A stretch of DNA of 35,408 nt from Pseudomonas entomophila (GTDB taxonomy: Bacteria; Pseudomonadota; Gammaproteobacteria; Pseudomonadales; Pseudomonadaceae), in the NCBI RefSeq assembly GCF_029193575.1, contig NZ_JARGCS010000013.1, forward strand, positions 1 through 35,408, read 5' to 3'. Position numbers and translations under genes: made by a program. The notes beneath the pieces were generated by a model that did not search any database, had not been told where the DNA came from, and saw only the letters and a program-made list of their open reading frames with translations. Below are positions 14,923 through 23,179 of this stretch, piece after piece. Positions within the stretch are counted from its first letter, which is position 1. Each line of letters starts with the position of its first letter.

Positions 14923-16260
14923 TCAGAACTCGTGATCGGCGGTATCCGGGTTCAGGTTGTCGATCCCCAGCTTGCCTGCGGCCTGCTCGATCGCGCCGGT
15001 CTGCTTGACCAGCGAGGCGATGGCATCGCGCACGATCTGGTTGCCTGCGGCGTTGTCGGCGGCGATCAGCTGGTCGTAGTGCTCGCCCTTGAGCGCGTGG
15101 TCGACGATCACCTGGATCTTCGCCTCGGTGTTCTCCAGGTCTGCCTTGAGGGTGGCGTCGGTGGCCGGGTCGACCTTGGCCACCAGCGACGACAGGCTCG
15201 GGCCGGTCAGCTTGCTGCCGTCGGCACGGGTGTACTCGCCCAGGTAGACGTTGCGGATGCCCTTGGCGTCGTAGAAGTGCGAGTAGTGGGTGTTGTCGCT
15301 GAAGCAGTCCTGCTCGTCTTCCGGCGAGTTCGCCTCCAGGGACACCTTCATGCGCTCGCCGGCCAGCTCGCCCAGCGACAGGCTGCCCATGCCGAACAGC
15401 ATCTTGCGCAGGCCATCGGCCACAGGCTCGCCTTCGAGCTGGGCGCGGTAGTTGTCGGCGACGTTCGGCGCCCAGTTGCCGACCATTTCTTCCAGGTCCT
15501 TGACCAGCAGCTCGGTGACCGCCTTCAGGTAGGCGCGGCGACGGTCGTTGTGACCGCCAGTGGCGCCCTGGCCTTCCAGGTAGTCGGAAGCCGGACGGTT
15601 GCCGGCGCCTGGGCCGGTGCCGTTGAGGTCCTGGCCCCAGAGCAGGAATTCGATGGCGTGGTAGCCGGTGGCGACGTTGGCTTCGGAGCCGCCCAGCTCG
15701 TTCAGGCTGGCCAGTTTCTCAGGGGTGATGTCCTTGACGTCGACCTTCTCTTCGCCGACCTGGATCTCGGTGTTGGCGATGATGTTGGCGCTGGCCGCCG
15801 GGTTGCCCAGGGCGTGCTCATAGCTCTTGTCGACGTAGTCGATCAGGCCTTCGTCCAGGGGCCAGGCGTTCACTTGGCCTTCCCAGTCGTCGATGATGGT
15901 GTTGCCGAAGCGGAAGGTTTCGCTCTGCAGGTACGGAACGCGGGCGGCGGCCCAGGCGGCCTTGGCGGCCTTCAGGGTGTCGTCGTTGGGCTTGGCCAGG
16001 AACGCGTCGATGGCGGTCTGCAGTTGCTTGGCGGTGCTCAGCGAGTCGCTGTACACGGCGTGGACCATTTCCGCGTAGTGCTTGACCACGGCCTTGCCGG
16101 CCGCCTCATCGACAGCGCCCGGCGCCGCGGCGGCGGTGCTGGCGGCAGCAGGTGCCTGGGCTTGCGGCGCGGCGGCCTTTTCATCCTTGCCTTCGCCGCA
16201 ACCGGCGAGGGCGATGGCGATGGCCAGCAGACTGGCGGAGGCCAGAGGCATTCGAATCAT
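14923..16260 (-). CDS. icmP: Imelysin-family lipoprotein IcmP
   Basis: Lipoprotein of 445 residues. The signal MIRMPLASASLLAIAIALAGC carries lipobox LAGC, followed by an Ala/Pro-rich linker (AAAPQAQAPAAASTAAAAPG). The imelysin/M75 domain then carries GYHAIEFLLWGQD, the conserved GxHxxE metal-type motif. The family includes IrpA, EfeO and P. aeruginosa IcmP (insulin-cleaving metalloproteinase, PA4370), iron-repressed and surface or periplasmic. The start is ATG 16260, since the frame further upstream (to 16380) is promoter DNA; AGGA lies about 11 nt before it. The proteolytic role is from the family; iron uptake function is inference. Confidence 0.88.
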   Translation of the reverse strand: MIRMPLASASLLAIAIALAGCGEGKDEKAAAPQAQAPAAASTAAAAPGAVDEAAGKAVVKHYAEMVHAVYSDSLSTAKQLQTAIDAFLAKPNDDTLKAAKAAWAAARVPYLQSETFRFGNTIIDDWEGQVNAWPLDEGLIDYVDKSYEHALGNPAASANIIANTEIQVGEEKVDVKDITPEKLASLNELGGSEANVATGYHAIEFLLWGQDLNGTGPGAGNRPASDYLEGQGATGGHNDRRRAYLKAVTELLVKDLEEMVGNWAPNVADNYRAQLEGEPVADGLRKMLFGMGSLSLGELAGERMKVSLEANSPEDEQDCFSDNTHYSHFYDAKGIRNVYLGEYTRADGSKLTGPSLSSLVAKVDPATDATLKADLENTEAKIQVIVDHALKGEHYDQLIAADNAAGNQIVRDAIASLVKQTGAIEQAAGKLGIDNLNPDTADHEF

Positions 16261-16330
16261 TGTAGGTATTCCTGCGTCGTGTGGTTGGACCAAGGGTGGA
16301 ACAGTGCGCCGTGGCACGCGAAACCGCAAC

Positions 16331-16360
16331 ATAATGCGAAAGATTTGCATTTGGTGTAAA
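16331..16360 (-). promoter_or_regulatory. icmP promoter with overlapping palindrome
   Basis: On the minus strand a -35 TTTACA (16360-16355) and -10 CATTAT (16336-16331) are spaced 18 nt, 70 bp before the icmP ATG. A 19-bp imperfect palindrome with AATGC/GCATT arms (16333-16351) sits between and over them, the usual layout of a Fur-repressed promoter. The match to the 19-bp Fur consensus is about 10 of 19, so Fur is only a candidate. Confidence 0.5.
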
Positions 16361-16385
16361 GGGCCGGGCGCGCATTTCATGTAAA

Positions 16386-16401
16386 TGCCCGTTCCCGGGC
16401 A
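16386..16401 (-). terminator. Possible terminator of bifA
   Basis: Stem TGCCCG/CGGGCA with a 4-nt loop lies 20 bp past the bifA stop. It is followed on the minus strand only by TTTAC, so it would be a weak intrinsic terminator. Confidence 0.45.
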
Positions 16402-16420
16402 GTGTCAGGCAATACGGGGG

Positions 16421-18472
16421 TTACAGCACCGAGACCTGGTTGCGTTGCGCATGGCGCAGGAACGCGGTCAGCTCGCGTGAGGGCAACGGCTTGCTGTAGT
16501 GGTAGCCCTGGCCCTCGTGGCAGCCTTGGGCAACGATGTAGCTTTCCTGCTCGGCGGTTTCCACGCCTTCGGCGATCACCTGCATGCCCAGGCTCTTGCC
16601 CAGTTGGATGATGGCGCGAACGATGGTGGCGTCGTCATCGTCGTCGAGCAGGTCCTGGACGAAGCTCTTGTCGATCTTGATCTTGTCCAGCGGCAGCGAC
16701 TTGAGGTAACTCAACGAGGAGTAGCCGGTGCCGAAGTCGTCGATGGCGATCAGCGCGCCCGAGCGGCGCAGGCTGAGCAGGTGCTGGGCGGCGGTGCTGA
16801 TGTCTTCCATCAGGCCGGTCTCGGTGACCTCCAGTTCCAGGCTGCGCGGCGGCAGGCGGTAGATCTGCAGCAGGTTGTTGACCACCCGCGGCAGCTCGTT
16901 GTGGTGCAACTGCACGGTGGACAGGTTGACCGCCATGCGCAGCTCGCTGAAGCCCAGGTCGTGCCATTCGCGCAGTTGACGGCAGGCCTGGTCGAGCACC
17001 CACTCGCCGATGGCGATGATGTTGCCGTTCTGCTCGGCCAGGGGGATGAACTGGTCCGGCGGCACCATGCCCAGCTCCGGGTGCTGCCAGCGCAGCAGCG
17101 CCTCGACGCCGACCACGCGGTGGTCGCGGTAGCTGATCTGCGGTTGGTACACCAGGTACAGCTGGTTGCGTGGCAGGGCCTCGCGCAGGTCTTTTTCCAA
17201 CTCGCGGCGTCGACGCATTTCGCTGTCGACGCTGGCGATGTAGAACTGGTAGCGGTTGCGCGAGCGGGCCTTGGCCAGGGTCATGGTCTGCTCGGCCTTC
17301 TGCAACAGTTTCTCGGTGCTGTCGCCGTCCTCGGGGAACAGGGTGATGCCGATGGTGGCGCGCAGGCGGATTTCCTGAAGGTCGAGGGCGAATGGCACTT
17401 CCAGGTCGTCGAGGATGCTCTGGGCCAGCTCTGCCGCCTCGTAGGGCTGCTCGATGTTGGCCTGGACCAGGGCGAACTGGTCACCACCCAGGCGCGCCAG
17501 GGCGCCGAGGCGGCCGCTGTGCGCGCGCAGACGGTCGGCCAGGGCCAGCAGCAACTGGTCGCCGACCTGGTAGCTGAACTGCTCGTTGATGCCCTTGAAA
17601 TCGTCCAGGCCCACGCACAGCACCGCCACCCGGTGTTGCAGGCGGCCACCGTCGGCGAGGATCTTGTCCAGTTGCTGCTGCAGTTGCTGGCGGTTGGGCA
17701 GGCCGGTGAGGAAGTCGTACTGGGCCATGCGTTGCAGGCTGTTCTCGGCCTCGTGGCGCAGGTGGGTGTTGCGTTCGATCGAGGCCAGCAACTGGTTGGC
17801 GGTGTTGACCCAGATACCCAGTTCGTTCTTCTCGTGGCCCTTGAGCTGCGGGATCTGGTGTTGGCTGGGGCGGTCGGGGTTGATCTGCGTGAGGTGCTCG
17901 ATGATCTTCGACAGCGGCTTGGTCAGCAGCCAGTGGTAGACCAGGTACAGCACCAGGCCCATGGCCAGGGCGCGCAGCACGCCGGAAATGAAGATGATCA
18001 CCGCGTTGATCAGGAAACCTTCACCGTAGCCGGCGGTGTCGAGGGTGATGCTCAGGTCGCCGTAGTATTCGCTGTAGGGACCGCGGCCGACCAGTTGCGT
18101 GGTGAAGGTGCGCTCCTGGCCGAGGATCAGGTCGGTGAGCCAGCGCAGGGGCAGGTCCTGCAAGGGGCGTGACTTCTCCGCCAGCATGGTTTCGTTGGGG
18201 TGGCCGATGGAGGCCATGCGCACGGCCTGGTCCTGGAACAAGCCTTCCATGACCTGCATGCCCATTTCCCGGTCGAGGCTGTATACCGCCTGGGTGGACG
18301 GGTCGCGGAACATGTCGAGGATGCGCTGGGCATCGTTGTTGACGGCCTGGCGGGTCTTGTAGGTGTCATAGACGATCTGCGCGCAGCTGAGGACGACACC
18401 GACCGCCAGCGCCGAAAGCAGCACGACCCTGAGCAACTTGACCGATAAGCTGTTCCGAAATTCCAGCTTCAA
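16421..18472 (-). CDS. bifA: BifA cyclic-di-GMP phosphodiesterase
   Basis: Inner-membrane GGDEF-EAL protein of 683 residues. TM1 is ~12-33, a periplasmic sensor region ~34-155, TM2 ~156-180 and a HAMP-like linker follows. The GGDEF domain is degenerate (GGDQF, 329-333), so cyclase activity is unlikely. The EAL domain keeps EAL (457-459) and the metal-binding DDFGTG (578-583). BifA in Pseudomonas hydrolyses c-di-GMP, promotes swarming and biofilm dispersal, and has just this degenerate GGDQF. The start appears to be TTG 18472 (TTG AAG CTG GAA), with AAGGAA 9 nt upstream; no in-frame ATG precedes the first TM helix. This may lower expression. It is monocistronic. Confidence 0.93.
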   Translation of the reverse strand: MKLEFRNSLSVKLLRVVLLSALAVGVVLSCAQIVYDTYKTRQAVNNDAQRILDMFRDPSTQAVYSLDREMGMQVMEGLFQDQAVRMASIGHPNETMLAEKSRPLQDLPLRWLTDLILGQERTFTTQLVGRGPYSEYYGDLSITLDTAGYGEGFLINAVIIFISGVLRALAMGLVLYLVYHWLLTKPLSKIIEHLTQINPDRPSQHQIPQLKGHEKNELGIWVNTANQLLASIERNTHLRHEAENSLQRMAQYDFLTGLPNRQQLQQQLDKILADGGRLQHRVAVLCVGLDDFKGINEQFSYQVGDQLLLALADRLRAHSGRLGALARLGGDQFALVQANIEQPYEAAELAQSILDDLEVPFALDLQEIRLRATIGITLFPEDGDSTEKLLQKAEQTMTLAKARSRNRYQFYIASVDSEMRRRRELEKDLREALPRNQLYLVYQPQISYRDHRVVGVEALLRWQHPELGMVPPDQFIPLAEQNGNIIAIGEWVLDQACRQLREWHDLGFSELRMAVNLSTVQLHHNELPRVVNNLLQIYRLPPRSLELEVTETGLMEDISTAAQHLLSLRRSGALIAIDDFGTGYSSLSYLKSLPLDKIKIDKSFVQDLLDDDDDATIVRAIIQLGKSLGMQVIAEGVETAEQESYIVAQGCHEGQGYHYSKPLPSRELTAFLRHAQRNQVSVL

Positions 18473-18770
18473 TGGGGGTTTCCTTAATCCATGCGCGCGC
18501 CATTATTTTGCCATCATTTGACAGCAATACACTATCGACCCGTTGCCACGGCAGTCGACGTCCCCTCTACGGCATTGCCCTTGGCTCTGTATCGGTTGCG
18601 CCGTCATGCGACTTGAGTGCGCGAAGTCAACTTTCCAGACGTTTGATGTTAGCGCGCTATCGGCGCCGAGCAAGAGGGCGGCGAGCAATCGTCGGGTGGG
18701 GGTGGGCTGGCACTGGCGCGGGCATAAAAAAACCCGGCCAGGGCCGGGTTTTTCAAAGGGCTGATCGCAA
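18473..18770. other. bifA-sodB intergenic region, 298 bp
   Basis: It contains the bifA leader with ribosome site (18474-18490) and the sodB terminator near 18726-18755. The middle has no coding ORF that I believe, and no promoter boxes stand out clearly. Confidence 0.5.
18726..18755 (-). terminator. Bidirectional terminator after sodB
   Basis: Stem AACCCGGCC/GGCCGGGTT with a 2-nt gap in the loop is flanked by A-run and T-run on either side, about 20 bp beyond the sodB stop. Either strand could use it. Confidence 0.88.
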
Positions 18771-19367
18771 TCAGGCCTTGAAGGTGTTGCCTTCGAACTG
18801 CTCGGCGACGAACTTCCAGTTGACCAGGTTCCAGAACGCCTCGACGTACTTCGGACGCAGGTTGCGGTAGTCGATGTAGTAGGCGTGTTCCCAGACGTCG
18901 CAGGTCAGCAGCGGGGTGTCGCCGCTGGTCAGCGGGCAGCCGGCGCCGATGGTGCTGGCCAGGGCCAGGGAGCCGTCGGCCTTCTTCACCAGCCAGCCCC
19001 AGCCGGAGCCGAAGGTGCCGACGGAGGTCTTGGTGAACTCTTCTTTGAACTTGTCGAAGGAACCGAAGGCGGCGTTGATGGCTTCAGCCAGGGCGCCGGT
19101 CGGTTGGCCACCGGCGTTCGGTGCCAGGCAGTTCCAGTAGAAGGTGTGGTTCCAGACCTGGGCGGCGTTGTTGAAGATGCCGCCGGAGGAGGTCTTGACG
19201 ATCTCTTCCAGGGTCTTGCCTTCGAATTCGGTGCCTGGGACCAGGTTGTTCAGGTTCACGACGTAGGTGTTGTGGTGCTTGTCGTGGTGGAACTCCAGGG
19301 TTTCCTTGGAGATGTGCGGCTGCAGGGCATCGTGGGCGTACGGCAGCGGCGGCAATTCAAAAGCCAT
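18771..19367 (-). CDS. sodB: Iron superoxide dismutase SodB
   Basis: Cytoplasmic Fe-SOD of 198 residues converting superoxide to H2O2 and O2. Metal ligands are all present: H27, H74 (VWNHTFYW), D157 and H161 (DVWEHAYY). The second-sphere Gln expected in the Fe type is Q70 (NNAAQVWNH). Length and the [20 protein letters not shown] start are typical. AGGAG lies 7 nt before ATG 19367. Flanking terminator and gaps show it is a single-gene unit. Confidence 0.97.
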   Translation of the reverse strand: MAFELPPLPYAHDALQPHISKETLEFHHDKHHNTYVVNLNNLVPGTEFEGKTLEEIVKTSSGGIFNNAAQVWNHTFYWNCLAPNAGGQPTGALAEAINAAFGSFDKFKEEFTKTSVGTFGSGWGWLVKKADGSLALASTIGAGCPLTSGDTPLLTCDVWEHAYYIDYRNLRPKYVEAFWNLVNWKFVAEQFEGNTFKA

Positions 19368-19533
19368 GGTGGATCTCCTGATTCAGGTCTAGTTCGCGGT
19401 TTGCGCAAGGCCGATCACGGGCGGCCCGAGGAGCGTCGGCGAGTTTGTACTCTTTGCGACGCGAGGGCTGGATCATAGCACCAGCCCCCGCGCATAACCA
19501 CGCAACAACTATAGGGAATAGAGGTTCCAGAGC

Positions 19534-19551
19534 GGTCGGGCCATGCCGACC
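19534..19551 (-). terminator. Hairpin past argO
   Basis: Stem GGTCGG/CCGACC with a 6-nt loop, 8 bp after the argO stop. It has no T-run, so its role in termination is uncertain. Confidence 0.35.
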
Positions 19552-19558
19552 GGTGGGC

Positions 19559-20158
19559 TCAGGTGAATACCAGCTGCGCCGCCACCGCGAACATCATCAC
19601 CGCCACCATCAAGTCCAGCAGCCGCCAGGTGCCGGGTCGCGCCAGCCATGGAGCCAGCCAGGCCGCGCCCAGGGCCAGGGTGAGGAACCACACCAGCGAG
19701 GCGCTCGCCGCGCCGGCCACATAGGCGCCAGGCACTGTCTGCTGGGCCCCCAGTGAGCCGATCAACAGCACGGTGTCCAGGTACACGTGCGGGTTGAGCA
19801 GCGTCACCGCCAGCGCGCTGAGCAGCACTGCGCGCCGCGAGCGCATGCCTTGGCCCGCCTGGTGCTCCAGGCTTTGCCTGGAGCAGGCCCGCCGCAGGGC
19901 CTTGGCGCCATACCAGGTCAGGAACACCGCACCGCCCCAGCGCGCCGCCGCCAGCAAGGTGGGGTTGTGCGCCAGCACCGTGGCCAGCCCGAACACCCCG
20001 GCGGCGACCAGGATCGCATCGCACACCACGCACAGCAGCGCCACCGGCACGTGGTGTTCACGCCGCAAACTCTGCGCGAGGACGAAGGCATTCTGCGTCC
20101 CGATGGCCATGATCAGCCCGAAGGCCACCAGCATGCCGTTCATATAGCTTTGCCACAT
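19559..20158 (-). CDS. argO: LysE/ArgO-family amino-acid exporter
   Basis: Inner-membrane exporter of 199 residues with about six TM helices. It has the family signature GLIMAIGTQNAFVLAQSLRR near the N-terminus and VTLLNPHVYLDTVLLIGS in the middle. ArgO/LysE proteins export arginine or lysine. The start is taken at ATG 20158 (MWQSYMNGMLVAFG), where the family normally begins; the ribosome site is weak. It is divergent from argP with 125 bp between, the classical LysG/ArgP-LysE/ArgO arrangement in which the regulator activates the exporter when basic amino acids accumulate. Confidence 0.9.
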   Translation of the reverse strand: MWQSYMNGMLVAFGLIMAIGTQNAFVLAQSLRREHHVPVALLCVVCDAILVAAGVFGLATVLAHNPTLLAAARWGGAVFLTWYGAKALRRACSRQSLEHQAGQGMRSRRAVLLSALAVTLLNPHVYLDTVLLIGSLGAQQTVPGAYVAGAASASLVWFLTLALGAAWLAPWLARPGTWRLLDLMVAVMMFAVAAQLVFT

Positions 20159-20283
20159 AGCGCCAACACCCCATGGGCGTGGGCCTGTAGCCCACGCGAA
20201 AGTACGAAGAAGATGCTGGCCATTGTGGCGATCGGCGCTGTATAAGAAAAACCAATAAAGCTCATCCGGCATTAGGAAAATCG

Positions 20284-21174
20284 ATGTTCGACTACAAACT
20301 GCTCGCCGCCCTCGCCGCAGTGATCGAACAAGGCGGTTTCGAGCGCGCCGCCCAGGTGCTGGGCTTGTCGCAATCGGCGATTTCCCAGCGCATCAAGCTG
20401 CTCGAGGCGCGGGTTGGCCAGCCGGTGCTGGTGCGCGCCACACCGCCCAGTCCCACCGAGGTCGGGCGCCAGTTGCTCAACCACGTCCAGCAGGTGCGGT
20501 TGCTGGAGCGCGACCTGCAACGCCAGGTGCCGGCGCTGGACGAGGAGGGCGCACCCGAACGCCTGCGCATCGCCCTCAACGCCGACAGCCTGGCGACCTG
20601 GTGGGCCGGCGCGGTGGGGGGCTTCTGCGCCAGCCAGGGGGTGTTGCTGGAGCTGGTGGTCGAAGACCAGGAAGTGGGCCTCAAGCGCATGCGCGCGGGC
20701 GAGGTGGCCGCCTGCCTGTGCGCCAGCGAACGGCCCGTGGCTGGCGCACGCAGCCTGCCGCTGGGGGCCATGCGCTACCGGGCGCTGGCCAGCCCGGCGT
20801 TCGTGGCGCGGCACTTTCCCACGGGGTTCGACGCCACGCGCCTGGCCCGCAGCCCGGCGGTGGTGTACGGCCCGGATGATGTCCTGCAACACCGCTACCT
20901 GGCCTCCCTGGGTATTCAGGGCGGTTTCCTGCATCATCTCTGCCCGTCGTCCGAGGGCTTTCTGCGCATGACCGAAGCCGGTCTCGGCTGGGGGCTGGTG
21001 CCTGAGTTGCAAGCGCGTGAGCAGCTGGCAAACGGGCAACTGGTGGAAATCTGCAGCGATACTCCCATCGATGTGCCGCTGTACTGGCATCATTGGCGCA
21101 ATGGCGGGCAACTGCTCGCGCAACTGACCGATCACCTGCGCCATGCGGCGCCGGGCTGGCTGGTGCCCTTCTAG
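20284..21174 (+). CDS. argP: ArgP/LysG-type LysR regulator
   Basis: LysR-family regulator of 296 residues. The N-terminal HTH (~4-62) reads LAALAAVIEQGGFERAAQVLGLSQSAISQRIKLLE; the effector domain spans ~90-290. ArgP (IciA) in enterics binds arginine or lysine and controls argO. Its divergent placement beside argO supports the same role here. AGGAAAATCG precedes ATG 20284. The 125-bp intergenic space should hold the operator, but I could not settle on a specific T-N11-A site. Confidence 0.9.
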   Translation: MFDYKLLAALAAVIEQGGFERAAQVLGLSQSAISQRIKLLEARVGQPVLVRATPPSPTEVGRQLLNHVQQVRLLERDLQRQVPALDEEGAPERLRIALNADSLATWWAGAVGGFCASQGVLLELVVEDQEVGLKRMRAGEVAACLCASERPVAGARSLPLGAMRYRALASPAFVARHFPTGFDATRLARSPAVVYGPDDVLQHRYLASLGIQGGFLHHLCPSSEGFLRMTEAGLGWGLVPELQAREQLANGQLVEICSDTPIDVPLYWHHWRNGGQLLAQLTDHLRHAAPGWLVPF

Positions 21175-21227
21175 GCGCGGGCGGCGTCAGTTGCAATCTG
21201 TAATCTGGCAAGGCGGAGTTTTCTTAC

Positions 21228-22220
21228 ATGCTTATTCTGGTCACCGGCGCGAGCGGCTTCATCGGCGGGCGCTTCGCGCGCTTCGCCCTGGAGCAGGGCC
21301 TCCAGGTGCGGGTCAACGGCCGCCGTGCCGAGGGTGTGGAGCACCTGGTCAAGCGCGGGGCGCAGTACATACCCGGTGACCTCAACGACCCCGAGCTGGC
21401 CCGGCGCCTGTGCCAGGGCGTCGACGCGGTGGTGCATTGCGCCGGTGCGGTGGGCAACTGGGGGCGTTACCAGGACTTCCACCAGGGCAACGTGGTGGTC
21501 ACCGAGAACGTCGTCGAAGGCTGCATCAAGGAGCATGTGCGGCGCCTGGTGCACCTGTCGTCGCCGTCGATCTACTTCACCGGCCGCTCGCGCCTGGACA
21601 TCCGCGAAGACCAGGTGCCCCGGCGTTTCCACGACCACTACGCACTGACCAAGCACCTGGCCGAGCAAAAGGTCTTCGGCGCCCAGGAGTTCGGCCTGGA
21701 GGTGCTGGCCCTGCGCCCGCGCTTCGTCACCGGGGCGGGCGACGCCAGCATCTTTGCGCGGTTGCTGCGCATGCAGGCGAAAAAACGCCTGGCGATCATC
21801 GGCAACGGCCTGAACAAGGTCGACTTCACCAGCGTGCACAACCTCAACGACGCCCTGCTCAGTGCCTTGTTCGCCGATGCCCAGGCGCTTGGCCAGGCCT
21901 ACAACATCAGCAACGGCCAGCCGCTGCCACTGTGGGACGTGGTCAACTACGTGATGCGCCAGATGCAACTGCCGCCAGTCACCCGCTACCGCTCCTACGG
22001 CCTGGCCTACAGCCTGGCGGCGGTCAACGAGGCCGCTTGCCTGCTGTGGCCCGGCCGCCCGCAACCGACCCTGACGCGCACCGCCATGCAGGTGATGAGC
22101 AAGGATTTCACCCTCGACATCAGCCGCGCCCGGCAGTACCTCGACTATCGCCCCAAGGTCAGTGTGTGGAGCGCGCTGGATGAATTCTGCGCCTGGTGGA
22201 AGAACCTACCGGGCGCTTGA
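21228..22220 (+). CDS. NAD(P)-dependent epimerase/dehydratase (extended SDR)
   Basis: Extended short-chain dehydrogenase of 330 residues. The nucleotide-binding motif TGASGFIGG is at residues 6-14 and the catalytic Y138-x3-K142 (HYALTKHLAE) follows a Ser-rich strand LVHLSSPSIYF. The C-terminal part resembles the 3-beta-HSD/sterol-dehydrogenase-like branch, including VHNLNDALLSAL and GQAYNISNGQPLPLWDVVNY. The substrate is not predictable. GGAG precedes ATG 21228. The order after argP matches PA4361 from memory. Confidence 0.85.
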   Translation: MLILVTGASGFIGGRFARFALEQGLQVRVNGRRAEGVEHLVKRGAQYIPGDLNDPELARRLCQGVDAVVHCAGAVGNWGRYQDFHQGNVVVTENVVEGCIKEHVRRLVHLSSPSIYFTGRSRLDIREDQVPRRFHDHYALTKHLAEQKVFGAQEFGLEVLALRPRFVTGAGDASIFARLLRMQAKKRLAIIGNGLNKVDFTSVHNLNDALLSALFADAQALGQAYNISNGQPLPLWDVVNYVMRQMQLPPVTRYRSYGLAYSLAAVNEAACLLWPGRPQPTLTRTAMQVMSKDFTLDISRARQYLDYRPKVSVWSALDEFCAWWKNLPGA

Positions 22221-22288
22221 TGGTCATCAGTGCTGCTTCGGCGGTTTATACTCATGCCCATTTGCTACTACTGCGGTTGAACGAGCCC

Positions 22289-23113
22289 ATGCGCAACGAC
22301 GCCCACGACGATTTCGACGATGTACCCACCTTGCGCGCCGGTACCCCCGACGACGATGAACTGCTCCCGGCCCACGTCGCGCGTGGCCGCCAGAAGGCCG
22401 CGCGACCGGCCAGCAGCGGCCCGTTGTGGGCCTTGCTCGGCGCCTCGTTCATTGCCCTGGCCGGGCTGGGCTGGTGGAGCTTCCAGCAGATCTCGCTGAT
22501 GGAGCAGCAACTGGTGGCCACCCAGGAAAGCTTTGCGCGCATCAGCGAGGAGGCCGCCGGGCGCTTGCAGGCGATCAGCGGCAAGGTCGATGCCAGCGAG
22601 TCCAGCGCCAGTACCGGCAGCGAGGCGCTGAAGTTGCAAATCACCCAGTTGCAGGCGCGTCTGGCCGAGCAGGGCAAGCAGCAGGAAGGTGTGGCGGGGC
22701 AGGCCGGTGACCTGGGCAAGCGCTTGGAGCAAGTGCTGGCCGACACCCGCGAGCAGCAGAAGGCGGTGACCGAACTGCAAGGCCAGTTGCAGGCGCAGTT
22801 GAAGGCGGTGAACACGGAGTTGGCCGCGCTCAAGTCGGGCCAGTTGGATGGCGGCAAGCTCGACGGCGAGCTCAAGAGCCTGAGCAACGAGGTGGCGGCG
22901 CTGAAGAAGCAGGGCAACCCGAGCGCGGCGATCGAGAGCTTGCAACAGGACGTGCTGGTGCTCAAGAGCCAGGTCGACAATCGTCCGGCAGCGGCCAGTG
23001 GTGGCGCTTCGGTGCAGGAGTTCGATGCCTTCCGCGGTCAGACCACCCGCAACATCACCACCTTGCAGAGCCAGATTCAGAACCTGCAGCAGCAGATCAA
23101 CGCCCGGCCGTGA
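22289..23113 (+). CDS. Membrane-anchored coiled-coil protein
   Basis: Unrecognised protein of 274 residues. It has an acidic N-terminus (DAHDDFDDVPTL), a single TM at ~50-70 (LWALLGASFIALAGLGWWSF), and a long Gln/Ala/Leu/Lys-rich stretch to the end that reads as a periplasmic coiled coil. Heptad-like runs such as LQITQLQARLAEQGKQQEG and LQSQIQNLQQQINARP are clear. The start is ATG 22289 (MRNDAHDD). An alternative ATG at 22220 overlaps the epimerase stop but adds an unlikely hydrophobic leader. It is probably co-transcribed with the epimerase. A scaffold or cell-envelope role is possible. Confidence 0.7.
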   Translation: MRNDAHDDFDDVPTLRAGTPDDDELLPAHVARGRQKAARPASSGPLWALLGASFIALAGLGWWSFQQISLMEQQLVATQESFARISEEAAGRLQAISGKVDASESSASTGSEALKLQITQLQARLAEQGKQQEGVAGQAGDLGKRLEQVLADTREQQKAVTELQGQLQAQLKAVNTELAALKSGQLDGGKLDGELKSLSNEVAALKKQGNPSAAIESLQQDVLVLKSQVDNRPAAASGGASVQEFDAFRGQTTRNITTLQSQIQNLQQQINARP

Positions 23114-23128
23114 GAACCCGTTGAAGCC

Positions 23129-23167
23129 ATCGCGGGCTCGCCCCGCGAAAGGGCCGCCTAGCGGCCC
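23129..23167. repeat. REP-like hairpins between convergent genes
   Basis: On the minus strand this contains GGGCCCTTTCGCGGGGC-like sequence, a variant of the 11019 element. A second perfect hairpin GGGCCGC-CTA-GCGGCCC follows at 23151-23167. It sits just past the stops of the coiled-coil gene and xenB, and may serve as transcription end for both. Confidence 0.6.
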
Positions 23168-23179
23168 CGGCGTTCTACG

